This document shows, piece after piece, positions 31,160-40,392 of a stretch of 64,000 nucleotides of DNA. Source of the stretch: Acherontichlamydia pituitae (lineage in GTDB: Bacteria > Chlamydiota > Chlamydiia > Chlamydiales > Rhabdochlamydiaceae); the NCBI GenBank assembly GCA_019634675.1, contig JAHCAX010000001.1, positions 1,015,986 through 1,079,985 on the forward strand, read 5' to 3'. The first letter of the stretch is position 1. Each line of letters opens with the position of its first letter. Below the pieces are notes generated by a model that saw only the letters and a list, made by a program, of their open reading frames with translations, did not search any database and was not told where the DNA came from. A program made the position numbers and the translations under genes.

Positions 31160-34099
31160 TTATAGCTCTTGCGTTAAATAAGTGATTTCAAATGCCTGCA
31201 GGATATCTCCAACTTTTACTTCATTGTAATTCTGCAAGAGGATGCCGCACTCAAATCCTTTGGAGACTTCACGGACATCTTCTTTGACCCGCTTGAGGGA
31301 AGCGATCGCTCCTTTCCAAACAACTTGACCTTCTCGAATCACTCGCATACTGTGCGAACGCTTGATCAGTCCGTCTGTCACTTTGCAACCTGCAATGACT
31401 CCAAGTTGGGATGCTTTAAACACGGCGACGACTTCTGCTTCGCCCGTATCTGTCTCTTGCGGAATCTTATCGAGGAGTTTGAGCATTAATTCACGGACAT
31501 CATCGACAGCATGGTAGATGATATCGTGCATTTTAACAGTGACCTTGAGCTTTTTGATCAAATCTTCGGCATGATTTTCAATTTGAGTGTGGAAGCCTAA
31601 GATTGTCGCTTTAGATGCAGCTGCCAGTTGGACGTCGGATTCAGATATCTCGCCGACGCTGGTGGAGATGAAGTTGATCTCAACTTTGTTCGATTGGATC
31701 TTTTGCAATGAGATCTTCAATGCTTCGACCGATCCTTGAACGTCGCCGCGTAAAATCAAGTTCAATATCTTTTTCTGAACGGCTTGCTTGTCTTGGAGCA
31801 GGCTTTCTAGCCCAGCGCGCTTCATCAATTGCTGCTGCGCATGTCTCTTGCCTTCTGAGCGTTTTTCTGCAAGTTCCCTAGCTTCCTTCTCATTAGCAAC
31901 GACGATGAACTCGCTTCCAGCTTCAGGAAGTCCTGACAAGCCTGTGATTTTAACAGGTGTGGAAGGGGTAGCTTCTGAAATATCGCGTCCATGTTCATCC
32001 TGCATCGTTTTTACACGCGCAAAGTGTTGGGCGAATACGATAGCATCTCCAAGTCGAAGCGTTCCATTTTGAACAAGAACAGTCGCAACTGATCCCATTC
32101 CTTTGTGCATCTCGGATTCAATGACGCTGCCGCGAGCGCGGGAAACGGGATTAGCTTTCAATTCAAGAATTTCAGCTTGAAGGGCAAGCATTTCCAGAAG
32201 TTCTTTGATCCCGGCGCCTGAAACTGCAGAACAATTGACAGTGATGGTCGTTCCGCCCCATGCTTCAGGGAGAAGGTTCTGGTCTGCAAGCTGACGATAG
32301 ACGTTTTCAGCATTAAAATTTGGCTTGTCCGACTTATTGATCGCCACAACGATCGGCACGTTGGCAGCTTGCGCTTGGTTGATCGCTTCGATCGTTTGGG
32401 CCCTGATCCCTTCGTCGCCGGCCACAACCAGGACGATAATATCGGTAACGTCAGCGCCGCGTGCCCGCATTGCGGAAAACGCTTCGTGGCCTGGGGTATC
32501 GAGGATGGTCAGATCGCCAACAGGAGTATGGCATTTGAATGCGCCGATATGCTGGGTAATTTCGCCAGCTTCTCCAGCAGCGAGGTTCGTTTTGCGGATC
32601 GAATCGATCAAGCTTGTTTTGCCATGGTCGACATGTCCCATGAACGCTGCAACAGGAGGACGGAGTATGAGGGATTTAGGATCAGACTCTTGAATCTCCT
32701 CTTTGATTGTCTTATCGGTGATGCGGACGCGGTCTTCTTCTGCGGTATCGATGGAGATTTCGCAATCGAAATCATGGCCTAGCAATTGGACAGTCGTTTC
32801 GTCATCTAGCAGATCATTAAGGGTGATGACAACACCTTTCATGAACAGCTTAGAAATGAGCTGAGAGGCCTTTAATTTCATTTCAGCAGCCAAGTCTTTG
32901 ACAGTGATCGGCAATCGTACTTTAAGTTCTTTTGGACGAATAACCTCTTCTTGTTGAATGGGTCGCATCTTATGGGAAGGCCGCTTCTTTCTCCAGCCTT
33001 GTTCTTCTAGATCATCGCGAAGGCCTTGCCGGTCGCGTGAGTCGAAGGTCTTTTCAGAAGTTCCGCCTTTTTTAGACGGCTTATATTCTCTGAAATCCTT
33101 AAATGCGGTTTTCTTTCCCTCTTCAGTGTCAGATTTTGGAGCCTCTTTTATCGGAGGGGACTTGCGCGGTTCGCCATGCGCTTCTTTGCCAGGGATGACA
33201 GGTCTGCTCATTGGTGAATAGCCATCTCGGCGGGGGCCTTGCGGATATCCTCCTTCACGGCGAGGAGCTCCAGGAGCGTATCCTCCGCCTTCGCGTCGAG
33301 GGCCTCCAGGTGTGTATCCTCCGCCTTCGCGTCGAGGGCCTCCAGGAGCGTATCCTCCGCCTTCGCGTCGAGGAGCTCCAGGAGCGTATCCTCCGCCTTC
33401 GCGTCGAGGACCTCCAGGTGTGTATCCTCCGCCTTCGCGTCGAGGACCTCCGGGCGTGTAACCTCCACCTTCGCGGCGAGGGCCTTGCGGGTATCCGCCT
33501 TCGCGTCGAGGACCTCCAGGAGTGTATCCTCCGCCTTCACGTCGAGGACCGCCAGGCGTGTATCCTCCGCCTTCGCGGCGAGGGCCAGGCGCATAACCTT
33601 CTCTTCTGGGAGCTCCTCCGCCATAGCCACCTTCACGGTGCTGCTCGCTGCCGTATTGATGATGGGAAGGACGTGGTCTGTATTGAGGATAGGATTGTTG
33701 CTGATAGGGTGTTCGCGTTTGATCAGCAGGTTGGTCTGATCGAGGAGCTTCCTCTGACGGTCTTGGCGATGGCTTTTCTTGTTCAGGTTCTGGTTGCTTT
33801 TCAGCCCGCACTTGTTTTTCAGCTTCAACAGGCCGGTCTGCAATACCTTCTGCACGTGTAGTTTCAGCCACGCGTTCTGTCGAAGGTTTAGATTCGCTTG
33901 GCTCTGGAGCTGGCGCAGCTTGTTTTTGCTGTGCTGCTTCTACAGGCGCTCTTTCTTCTTCTCTTTCAGCTGGAGGAGATTCTGCTTCCGCCGCATCCGC
34001 TTTCTTTTTTTTCAGAGCAGAGGGTTTTTTAAGCTGGCCGATCTTAAGAGCTTCGGCAAGCTGAGCATTTTTAACGTTTAATTTAAGATTTTTGGCCAA
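31160..34099 (-). CDS. infB: Translation initiation factor IF-2 with a repeat-rich N-terminal region
   Basis: 979 residues. The GTPase domain is standard: AFMGHVDHGKTSLID, DTPGHEAFSAMRARGAD and INKSDKP, followed by the C-terminal domains that bind fMet-tRNA. The N-terminus (MAKNLKLNVKNAQLAEALKIGQL) is followed by an Ala/Glu/Pro linker and then about a dozen Gly/Arg/Tyr/Pro repeats (residues 155-296), much longer and more regular than in ordinary IF-2. The GTPase delivers the initiator tRNA to the ribosome. It lies 3 bp after nusA. Repeat number may vary between strains. Confidence 0.97.
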   Translation of the reverse strand: MAKNLKLNVKNAQLAEALKIGQLKKPSALKKKKADAAEAESPPAEREEERAPVEAAQQKQAAPAPEPSESKPSTERVAETTRAEGIADRPVEAEKQVRAEKQPEPEQEKPSPRPSEEAPRSDQPADQTRTPYQQQSYPQYRPRPSHHQYGSEQHREGGYGGGAPRREGYAPGPRREGGGYTPGGPRREGGGYTPGGPRREGGYPQGPRREGGGYTPGGPRREGGGYTPGGPRREGGGYAPGAPRREGGGYAPGGPRREGGGYTPGGPRREGGGYAPGAPRREGGYPQGPRRDGYSPMSRPVIPGKEAHGEPRKSPPIKEAPKSDTEEGKKTAFKDFREYKPSKKGGTSEKTFDSRDRQGLRDDLEEQGWRKKRPSHKMRPIQQEEVIRPKELKVRLPITVKDLAAEMKLKASQLISKLFMKGVVITLNDLLDDETTVQLLGHDFDCEISIDTAEEDRVRITDKTIKEEIQESDPKSLILRPPVAAFMGHVDHGKTSLIDSIRKTNLAAGEAGEITQHIGAFKCHTPVGDLTILDTPGHEAFSAMRARGADVTDIIVLVVAGDEGIRAQTIEAINQAQAANVPIVVAINKSDKPNFNAENVYRQLADQNLLPEAWGGTTITVNCSAVSGAGIKELLEMLALQAEILELKANPVSRARGSVIESEMHKGMGSVATVLVQNGTLRLGDAIVFAQHFARVKTMQDEHGRDISEATPSTPVKITGLSGLPEAGSEFIVVANEKEARELAEKRSEGKRHAQQQLMKRAGLESLLQDKQAVQKKILNLILRGDVQGSVEALKISLQKIQSNKVEINFISTSVGEISESDVQLAAASKATILGFHTQIENHAEDLIKKLKVTVKMHDIIYHAVDDVRELMLKLLDKIPQETDTGEAEVVAVFKASQLGVIAGCKVTDGLIKRSHSMRVIREGQVVWKGAIASLKRVKEDVREVSKGFECGILLQNYNEVKVGDILQAFEITYLTQEL
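33212..33637 (-). repeat. In-frame tandem repeats in infB, about 36 bp each
   Basis: Units encode variants of PRREGGGYTPGG with shorter forms (REGGYPQG). The unit length is a multiple of three, so the infB frame stays open, and so do other frames on both strands, which creates long false ORFs here. The product is a Gly/Arg/Tyr-rich, RGG-like, presumably disordered tract. Confidence 0.95.
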
Positions 34100-34102
34100 C
34101 TG

Positions 34103-35374
34103 TTAGACCCTCTTTTTTCGGATTTGTTCAAGTATCTTATATGCCATTTCAATGCTGATCTCAGGAATTGATGAGAGTTGTTCCGGTGTGGCGTTCAATA
34201 CTTTGCGTGCCGTATCGAATCCAGCGCTGATTATACTTTCAATAATCATGCTATTGACACCTTCGACAGCCAGCGGCTCATCTAGTGTAGGATCGTCTGC
34301 AAGCGCGAGCTGAGCACGCTCTATGTTCATGGCGCTTTGGTATTGGCTCATTTTTTGCACGTGGAGCTCAGCGCCAATCAGTTCACCGTTAAGCCGGGCG
34401 TTCATTCCGCGCTTTCCGAGAGCTGCAGGGTAGTCTTCGTCAGTAACAACAATGGAAATTGCAGATCCATCGTCGCTAACGTTAATTTTCTTGATCTCAA
34501 CCGGCGTCAATGAATTTTGAAGAAGCTGAACTGGATCTTCTGTAAATGGGATGATGTCGATCTTTTCATTGTTCAGTTCGCGGATGATATTTTTTACGCG
34601 GTTGCCACGGATTCCGACACAAGCCCCGACTGGATCAATTTTAGGATCTTGGGAGCGGACAGCCAGTTTTGTGCGGTATCCTGCATCGCGGACGATTTTC
34701 TCGATGATGATCGTCCCTTCATGAATTTCTGGCACCTCTTGAGAAAATAACTGAGCGACAAATTCAGGATGAGATCGAGACAGGATGACCTCGGCTCCGC
34801 CGCTTTCAGTATCGCGGACTTCTAGCAAAAGAGCTTGCACACGGTCGCCAACATTGTATTTTTCAGTCTTTGGATAGAAACGGTCAGGCAATATTGCCTC
34901 CACTTTTCCAAGATCGACAATGAGGGTTGCTCCTCGAACGACCCTTTTGACTGTCCCGGAGATGATCTCATTGATCCGGTGCCGGTATTCTTCGTAAATG
35001 ACGTCCCTTTCAGCCCCTCTTAATTTTTGGGAGATAATTTGGCGTGCTGTTTGGGCAGCGATCCGTCCGAAATCTTGCGGAGTGACTGAAATATCCACCC
35101 ACTGACCGATTTCGCAATAAGGGTTTAGGACGCGAGCATCTTCCAAAGTGATCTCTTCTTCAGGAATAGTTACCTTGTCGACAACCTCTTTTTGGGCAAT
35201 GACGTCGATGTTTCCAGTTTTCGGATTGATCTGGACAGAAACATTGATCAAGCCCTTGACGCTTTTGCGAGCGGCTGCCCTAAGAGATTCTTCGATAGCC
35301 GTGATAATGACTTCACGTTTGATCCCTTTTTCTCTCTCTAAATATTCAAAGATGGCGACTAGGTCTTTGTTCAT
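34103..35374 (-). CDS. nusA: Transcription termination/antitermination factor NusA
   Basis: 423 residues. An N-terminal RNA polymerase-binding domain (MNKDLVAIFEYLEREKGI) is followed by an S1 domain (IISGTVKRVVRGATLIVDLGKVEAILP) and two KH domains (DPVGACVGIRGNRVKNI; AALGKRGMNARLNGELIG). A short helix-hairpin-helix tail ends the protein, without the long acidic repeats of E. coli. It controls pausing and termination by RNA polymerase. First gene of the operon, 3 bp before infB. Confidence 0.96.
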   Translation of the reverse strand: MNKDLVAIFEYLEREKGIKREVIITAIEESLRAAARKSVKGLINVSVQINPKTGNIDVIAQKEVVDKVTIPEEEITLEDARVLNPYCEIGQWVDISVTPQDFGRIAAQTARQIISQKLRGAERDVIYEEYRHRINEIISGTVKRVVRGATLIVDLGKVEAILPDRFYPKTEKYNVGDRVQALLLEVRDTESGGAEVILSRSHPEFVAQLFSQEVPEIHEGTIIIEKIVRDAGYRTKLAVRSQDPKIDPVGACVGIRGNRVKNIIRELNNEKIDIIPFTEDPVQLLQNSLTPVEIKKINVSDDGSAISIVVTDEDYPAALGKRGMNARLNGELIGAELHVQKMSQYQSAMNIERAQLALADDPTLDEPLAVEGVNSMIIESIISAGFDTARKVLNATPEQLSSIPEISIEMAYKILEQIRKKRV

Positions 35375-35461
35375 CTGAAATTAAGCCTCTTCCTTATAGA
35401 TTATACACAAGTGAACTCAAAAATATACTCAGGCAAAGCTGGATTTTTGAATTGACTTTTG

Positions 35462-35492
35462 TATAAAACGCGGGCTCTATGAACCCGCGTTT
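35462..35492 (-). terminator. Intrinsic terminator of rpsA
   Basis: A 9-bp perfect stem (aaacgcggg / cccgcgttt) around a 9-base loop at 35466-35492, followed on the minus strand by TTTTATA. It lies about 40 bp after the rpsA stop and before the nusA start. Confidence 0.7.
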
Positions 35493-35530
35493 GTAGCTTG
35501 CTCCTCGATATAAATCGAGTTGCTCCTTAA

Positions 35531-37279
35531 CTAGTTAAGAGTATCCTCTGTAGCTTCTTCGTCGCTCTTCTTGCCTTTTTTGGCTTTAGAAGTGCCGACG
35601 ACGATGTCATCGCGATTGAACTTGTTCTTGTCGACTAAATAGTCTTTGATCGAAAGAGCAATTTTTTTGTGTTCCGGATCCAATTTGATGACCTTGGCTG
35701 TCACTTCTTCGCCTTTATTGACGACATCTTCCACTTTTCCAAACGGCTGGTCGGAAAGTTCTGTGACGTGGACAAGAGCTTCGATCCCGTTATCGAGTTC
35801 GACAAATGCGCCGAAAGCTGTGATTTTAGAAACAATGCCCTTGACGAGGGTTCCAACTGGCATCGTCTTTTCGATTGTTTCCCAAGGATTGTTGCTAAGC
35901 TGCTTGACGCCGAGAGTGATTTTTTTGCTTTCTTTGTCAACAGACAGGACAATCGCTTCTACTTTGTCTCCTTTTTTCAAGACTTCAGAAGGGTGGGAGA
36001 CTTTTTTGATCCAGCTTAAATCGGAGATGTGGATCAGTCCATCAATTCCAGGCTCAAGCTCTACAAATGCACCGTAGTTAGTCAGATTACGGATCTCTGC
36101 AGTAACGCTGCTGCCGATTGGGAATTTTCTTTCGACATCGTCCCATGGATTTTTTTCTGTTTGCTTGATTCCGAGAGAGATTTTTCCTTCTTCTTTTTGG
36201 ACGGAGAGGACAATCGCTTCGACTTCATCGCCTTTCTGGACGATTTCGCTAGGATCGGTCACGTTTTTAACCCATGACATTTCTGAAACGTGGATTAGAC
36301 CTTCAATGCCTGGCTCGATCTCGATAAAGGCGCCGTATGGGACCAAATTGACGATTTTTCCGCGGACCTTAGTTCCTGGCGGATAGCGCATTTCAATCTC
36401 TTCCCAAGGATTGCTTTCTTTCTGCTTCATTCCAAGGGCTACGCGGCCTTTCTCTTTGTCGACATGAAGAATGATGACTTCGAGTTCTTGTCCGAGAGCA
36501 ACCATTTCTGAAGGATGCTTGATCCTTTTCCAAGTCATGTCGGTGATATGGAGCAGTCCATCGATGCCATCGAGGTCAAGGAACACGCCGAAGTCTGTGA
36601 TGTTTTTCACAACGCCTCTGCGGAGCTCGCCTTCATTGATGTTTTCCAGCATCTCAGCTTTGCGAGAGATCCTTTCTTCTTCGAGAAGTTCGCGGCGGGA
36701 AACGACGATGTTCTTGCGTTCAGTATTGATCTTAAGGATCTTGAAGTCGTATGTCTGGCCGATAAACTCATCGAGGTTCTTGATCCGCTTGTTGTCGATT
36801 TGCGATCCCGGCAAGAATGCTTCCATGCCGATATCGACCATCAAGCCGCCTTTGACTTTTCGGATGACCTTACCCTTAACAATCGAGCCTTCATTGCAGT
36901 GGTTGACAATGTATTCCCACTGTCTTTGTCTGCGGGCTTTATCGCGCGATAGGACGATTTGTCCATCTTCGCCTTCAGTTTGGTCGAGATAGACTTCTAC
37001 TTCATTGTCCAAAGCGAGCTCGCTCGGTTCTGGGAATTCTCCAATTGGAACTAGACCTTCTGATTTTAATCCTACATCGACTACGACGAAATCTTTTGTG
37101 ATCTCTACAATTCTTCCTTTGAGGATTTGACCTGTGCTCATTGACGAAACGGATCCTTCGCCGGCAGCTTCTTCTTTGCGGTTCAAAAGGCTCATGAATT
37201 GTTTCGCATCGTCTTCGTGATAGTCTACGTCGTCGATGATTTTACTTTGGTTCCAATCGTTTTTATTTGCTTTGGACAT
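35531..37279 (-). CDS. rpsA: 30S ribosomal protein S1
   Basis: 582 residues with six S1 repeats. The last four are very regular: GIDGLLHITDMTWKRIKHP, GIEGLIHVSEMSWVKNVTDP, GIDGLIHISDLSWIKKVSHP, then GIEALVHVTELSD. The first two bind the ribosome and the later ones the mRNA. The place next to nusA-infB is that of CT098. A terminator follows at 35462-35492, so rpsA and nusA are separate units. The 211-bp upstream region faces the divergent aspartokinase gene and should hold both promoters. Confidence 0.97.
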   Translation of the reverse strand: MSKANKNDWNQSKIIDDVDYHEDDAKQFMSLLNRKEEAAGEGSVSSMSTGQILKGRIVEITKDFVVVDVGLKSEGLVPIGEFPEPSELALDNEVEVYLDQTEGEDGQIVLSRDKARRQRQWEYIVNHCNEGSIVKGKVIRKVKGGLMVDIGMEAFLPGSQIDNKRIKNLDEFIGQTYDFKILKINTERKNIVVSRRELLEEERISRKAEMLENINEGELRRGVVKNITDFGVFLDLDGIDGLLHITDMTWKRIKHPSEMVALGQELEVIILHVDKEKGRVALGMKQKESNPWEEIEMRYPPGTKVRGKIVNLVPYGAFIEIEPGIEGLIHVSEMSWVKNVTDPSEIVQKGDEVEAIVLSVQKEEGKISLGIKQTEKNPWDDVERKFPIGSSVTAEIRNLTNYGAFVELEPGIDGLIHISDLSWIKKVSHPSEVLKKGDKVEAIVLSVDKESKKITLGVKQLSNNPWETIEKTMPVGTLVKGIVSKITAFGAFVELDNGIEALVHVTELSDQPFGKVEDVVNKGEEVTAKVIKLDPEHKKIALSIKDYLVDKNKFNRDDIVVGTSKAKKGKKSDEEATEDTLN

Positions 37280-37490
37280 GTTAAGGGTTACTCCTAGGGT
37301 TTATAAATCAAGCCCATCCATTTGGGTTTAAAGGGAAGATGCTATCAAAAGATTCGTAATATAAGCAACGGTAAAAAATCCGATCCTTCTGCATAGAGCT
37401 TTGATTCTACGGATGCTGAATTCTATTGCCAGAGTTTGAAAAATTTATTAGGATTGCTTTTATCCTTTGTTCTAGCTTTGACGTCTGCTT

Positions 37491-38354
37491 ATGGAAACGA
37501 TTATAATGAAATTCGGCGGGGCGGCAGTTTCGAGCACGGAACAGTTTTCCCGCATCGCAGAAATTATTTTAAACCGCGCTGGCAATGCTAAAGTCGTCGT
37601 TGTCGTTAGCGCCATGGGCGATACGACCGACCAGCTGCTAGCTCTAGCAAAGAAAGTCCACCCAGAACCTCCCCTTCGAGAACAAGACATGCTGGTCTCT
37701 GTCGGAGAAAGGATCAGCGTAGCCCTACTTGCGATGGCGCTTCAATTAAAAAACAAAGAAGCGATCAGTTTTACAGGCAGCCAGTCGGGCATCATTACTT
37801 CGAGCCTGCATTCTGAGGCCCGGATCGTCGATGTTAAGCCCCACCGTCTAAAAAGACACCTCGACGAGGGGCGGATTGTGATCGTCGCAGGTTTCCAAGG
37901 AGTGAGCAGGGAGGGCGAGATCACGACTTTGGGAAGAGGCGGGTCCGATACGACAGCTGTCGCCCTTGGTGTTGCTTTAGAGGCAAGCGTCATCGAGTTT
38001 TACAAGGACGTGCCTGGCATATGCGAAGAGGACCCTAAAAAAAATCCTTATGCCAAGGTCTTAAGCAACCTTTCATACGGAAGCGCTTTGGAAATTATTG
38101 AGAAGGGGGCCGAGGTCTTGCACGCTAGGTGCATCAAGCTTGCTGAAAGAAATTTATTGAATTTGCATATTCGCTCTTTTTTTGATCCAGAGTTGCGGTA
38201 TAGCCAAGGAACCTTGATAGGACCTCTTGAAATAGCGGTTAGTCAATCTTGTGAAGCAGGCTCAAAACTTGGATGTTCGGAAAAATCGATGAGTTCGAGC
38301 AAGTTTGCCGGACAACCAAGTTTTGCAACTAGTTCATGCATTTATGAGGAATAG
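37491..38354 (+). CDS. Short aspartokinase without ACT domains, tail formed by a palindromic repeat
   Basis: 287 residues, against 400 or more in ordinary aspartokinases. The catalytic domain is complete: IIMKFGGAAVSSTEQF, VVVVSAMGDTTDQLL, GRGGSDTTAVALGVAL and FYKDVPGICEEDPK, up to LHIRSFFDPELRYSQGTLIG. The two regulatory ACT domains that normally bind lysine or threonine are missing, so the enzyme may escape feedback control. The last ~30 residues (from about SQSCEAGSK) come from a 63-bp inverted repeat at 38263-38325. The enzyme would phosphorylate aspartate, the first step to diaminopimelate and lysine. The unknown gene at 38358 starts 3 bp later. Confidence 0.85.
   Translation: METIIMKFGGAAVSSTEQFSRIAEIILNRAGNAKVVVVVSAMGDTTDQLLALAKKVHPEPPLREQDMLVSVGERISVALLAMALQLKNKEAISFTGSQSGIITSSLHSEARIVDVKPHRLKRHLDEGRIVIVAGFQGVSREGEITTLGRGGSDTTAVALGVALEASVIEFYKDVPGICEEDPKKNPYAKVLSNLSYGSALEIIEKGAEVLHARCIKLAERNLLNLHIRSFFDPELRYSQGTLIGPLEIAVSQSCEAGSKLGCSEKSMSSSKFAGQPSFATSSCIYEE
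38263..38325. repeat. Palindromic element inside the 3' end of the aspartokinase gene
   Basis: Arms 'caaaacttggatgttcgg' (from 38263) and 'ccggacaaccaagttttg' (to 38325) are inverted with two mismatches; the centre 'aaaaatcgatgag' recalls copies D and B of the dispersed family. The frame reads through it and stops 27 bases later. Confidence 0.7.
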
Positions 38355-38357
38355 CAG

Positions 38358-40316
38358 ATGATCACTCAGGCATCCTCACAGCGTTTTCCGGTTATCACCA
38401 CCGTGCTCGATACCGTGTCCGATAATCCACATCGGCTGCTTTATAGCGGCTCGATCCGTAATGCGCTGGCAAAGCTCCTGCCTCCCGATTTCTTTTTTGC
38501 AGAGTCCGCTGAAGGCAAAGAGGTTGGGGAGAGCGACGGGGCTGCGATTGAAGAGCTTCATAAAATCCTTCCTGTGATCCGTTTGGCTGAATGGGGAGAG
38601 TCTCCATACAATGTTTCTGTGTTTCTATTGACGCGCCATCGCCCCAATGCTGTAAAATTTTTCTATGAAATGATCCATCGATGGCTTTTGCCTGGCCGCA
38701 GGCTTAATATTTCTTCTTTTTTTGCGACCGATTTTAAGCTTCCTGAGCTGACAAATGAACTTTTTACAGTCAGCGAAATGGTCATATCGGTAGGGGAATT
38801 GGCAGAAATGGAGATTGTTCGAAGCAATTTGCCTATTCTAGAAACAGAAATTCGGTTGGGGCTGGTCTCGGTTTACCACGCAAACAGGATTTTGGAAATT
38901 AAAGGACTTTCCGCCGATCAGAAGACATCATTGATCCAGGAAAGGATCGCATCGCTGCTTGAAAAGAGGCCGAATGATTTTGATTCTGATATCTTTACTC
39001 AAATGCAGCATTTTTTAGTGATGTGCAATGAGGAGTTCAAAGGGACCCGGGAATACGAGCACATGAGCCGGATCATTTATGTGTTTTATCTTTTTAGAAA
39101 AGCGATCCAGCAGCAGGTCGAAAATGTGCCTGGAGTCCGTCATCTGACCTTAAAATTATGCAAGACAAAGCTGCATTTGCCGTTTGGGACAAAACGGGTC
39201 TTGGGTGTTTTTGTCGGAATGAACTTTCTTAATGACAATGAAGTTTTTGAAGAAAGGCACCTTATTAAAGCGATCAAAGTCTATTTTCCCCATATCAATG
39301 TGATCGCAGACTCTAATTTTGTCAGTTCGTTGCGCGAAGATAAGATCCAACTTCTCTATCTTGAGCTCGAAAAGTCTGGCGGCGAGGAGTTCTCTCTTGC
39401 TGAAATTAAAATGCTAAAAGAGCGGCTGTCGGAAGATTTGAAGAACGGAGTGGAGAGGTTGATGCGGCCTCTGTTCATGCCGCGGAATGAAGAAGAGGTG
39501 ATGCGCAATATCATCACTTTGGCCCAGCAGCTTCGCTATCCGCGCGATCTTCCCCAGGTCATTATCTCTTTTGAGGAACAGACCGATCTTGAGCTTTCTT
39601 TTACCATCATTATATTAAGGGTCCTTCAAAAGGGGATGCCATCGATCCAAGAGTTGTTTCAGAGATCAAAAACATTTTTGAAATTCATTCCAGACCGGGT
39701 CAAGCTCGTCGGGACCTTGAGAAAGAAGTATCCCAAGGAGGCTACTGTCTTTCGCGTTAGATTGCCCGCTTCTTCGTTCTTGAGGGAAGACCACTCTGTC
39801 GACCTGCTTAAAGCCCGCCACGTTGTGACTTTAGAGCTGCAGAGGATTGTTGGCGAAGTGCGCGATTACAATGGAGGAATGATATCCAAGCAGCAAGAGC
39901 AGTTTTTAGGCTTGAAATGTTTGTTTCCCAATATGAGCAGGCGCGAGGAAATATTATTGGAGAATTTTTTCCACTCGATTTTTCCAATCGAGCTGCGCAG
40001 TGTCGTTTCTCCTCAAATTCTCAAAAATTTATTTTCCATCCTGTTGGAGGCAGTCGAAAAGAACAAAGACGGCTATCAGGAAAAAGAAGTTTGCTTTAAG
40101 GAGGAGGGCGCCGTCCTTTACGCTCTTATCAGTTATCAGGATATCAATCTAAAGGAAAAAATGATTGAAAATGTCGCCCATCTCCACATCCCGTCATCCC
40201 AATTGGCGACCTTGTCTTTGCAGGCATTCGACTTCCGCTATCTAGGGTTTGTTCTCCAAACTGAGGACAAAGCAAAAAGAAAGGCTCTGTTCTCCGCAGT
40301 TCAAAAAGAATGTTAA
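38358..40316 (+). CDS. Large protein of unknown function
   Basis: 652 residues with no signal peptide, no membrane helices and no motif I recognise. It is mostly helical and charged, with Leu-rich stretches (LTLKLCKTKLHLPFGTKRVLG; EIKMLKERLSEDLKNGVERLM). A pattern near residues 285-330 (GVFVGMNFLNDNEVFEERHLIKAIKVYFPHINVIADS) looks like a folded alpha/beta core. The gene starts 3 bp after the aspartokinase stop and is followed by rpe after 76 bp. Its position between conserved blocks suggests a Chlamydiae-level conserved protein, but I cannot name it. Confidence 0.75.
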   Translation: MITQASSQRFPVITTVLDTVSDNPHRLLYSGSIRNALAKLLPPDFFFAESAEGKEVGESDGAAIEELHKILPVIRLAEWGESPYNVSVFLLTRHRPNAVKFFYEMIHRWLLPGRRLNISSFFATDFKLPELTNELFTVSEMVISVGELAEMEIVRSNLPILETEIRLGLVSVYHANRILEIKGLSADQKTSLIQERIASLLEKRPNDFDSDIFTQMQHFLVMCNEEFKGTREYEHMSRIIYVFYLFRKAIQQQVENVPGVRHLTLKLCKTKLHLPFGTKRVLGVFVGMNFLNDNEVFEERHLIKAIKVYFPHINVIADSNFVSSLREDKIQLLYLELEKSGGEEFSLAEIKMLKERLSEDLKNGVERLMRPLFMPRNEEEVMRNIITLAQQLRYPRDLPQVIISFEEQTDLELSFTIIILRVLQKGMPSIQELFQRSKTFLKFIPDRVKLVGTLRKKYPKEATVFRVRLPASSFLREDHSVDLLKARHVVTLELQRIVGEVRDYNGGMISKQQEQFLGLKCLFPNMSRREEILLENFFHSIFPIELRSVVSPQILKNLFSILLEAVEKNKDGYQEKEVCFKEEGAVLYALISYQDINLKEKMIENVAHLHIPSSQLATLSLQAFDFRYLGFVLQTEDKAKRKALFSAVQKEC

Positions 40317-40392
40317 CTGCTGCCTCCTTAATTTATCCCGATTTGCAATCACTCCTTGAATAAATTTCCTTGGATAGCCAAAAATATAGCAT

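Noticed and set aside
33212..33637. CRISPR-like pattern of regular repeats
   Set aside because: The units are contiguous, in-frame coding repeats of infB without unique spacers.
33208..33861. Long open frames on both strands over the infB repeats
   Set aside because: They arise because the 36-bp units keep several frames open; the infB frame is the real one and the others are low-complexity.
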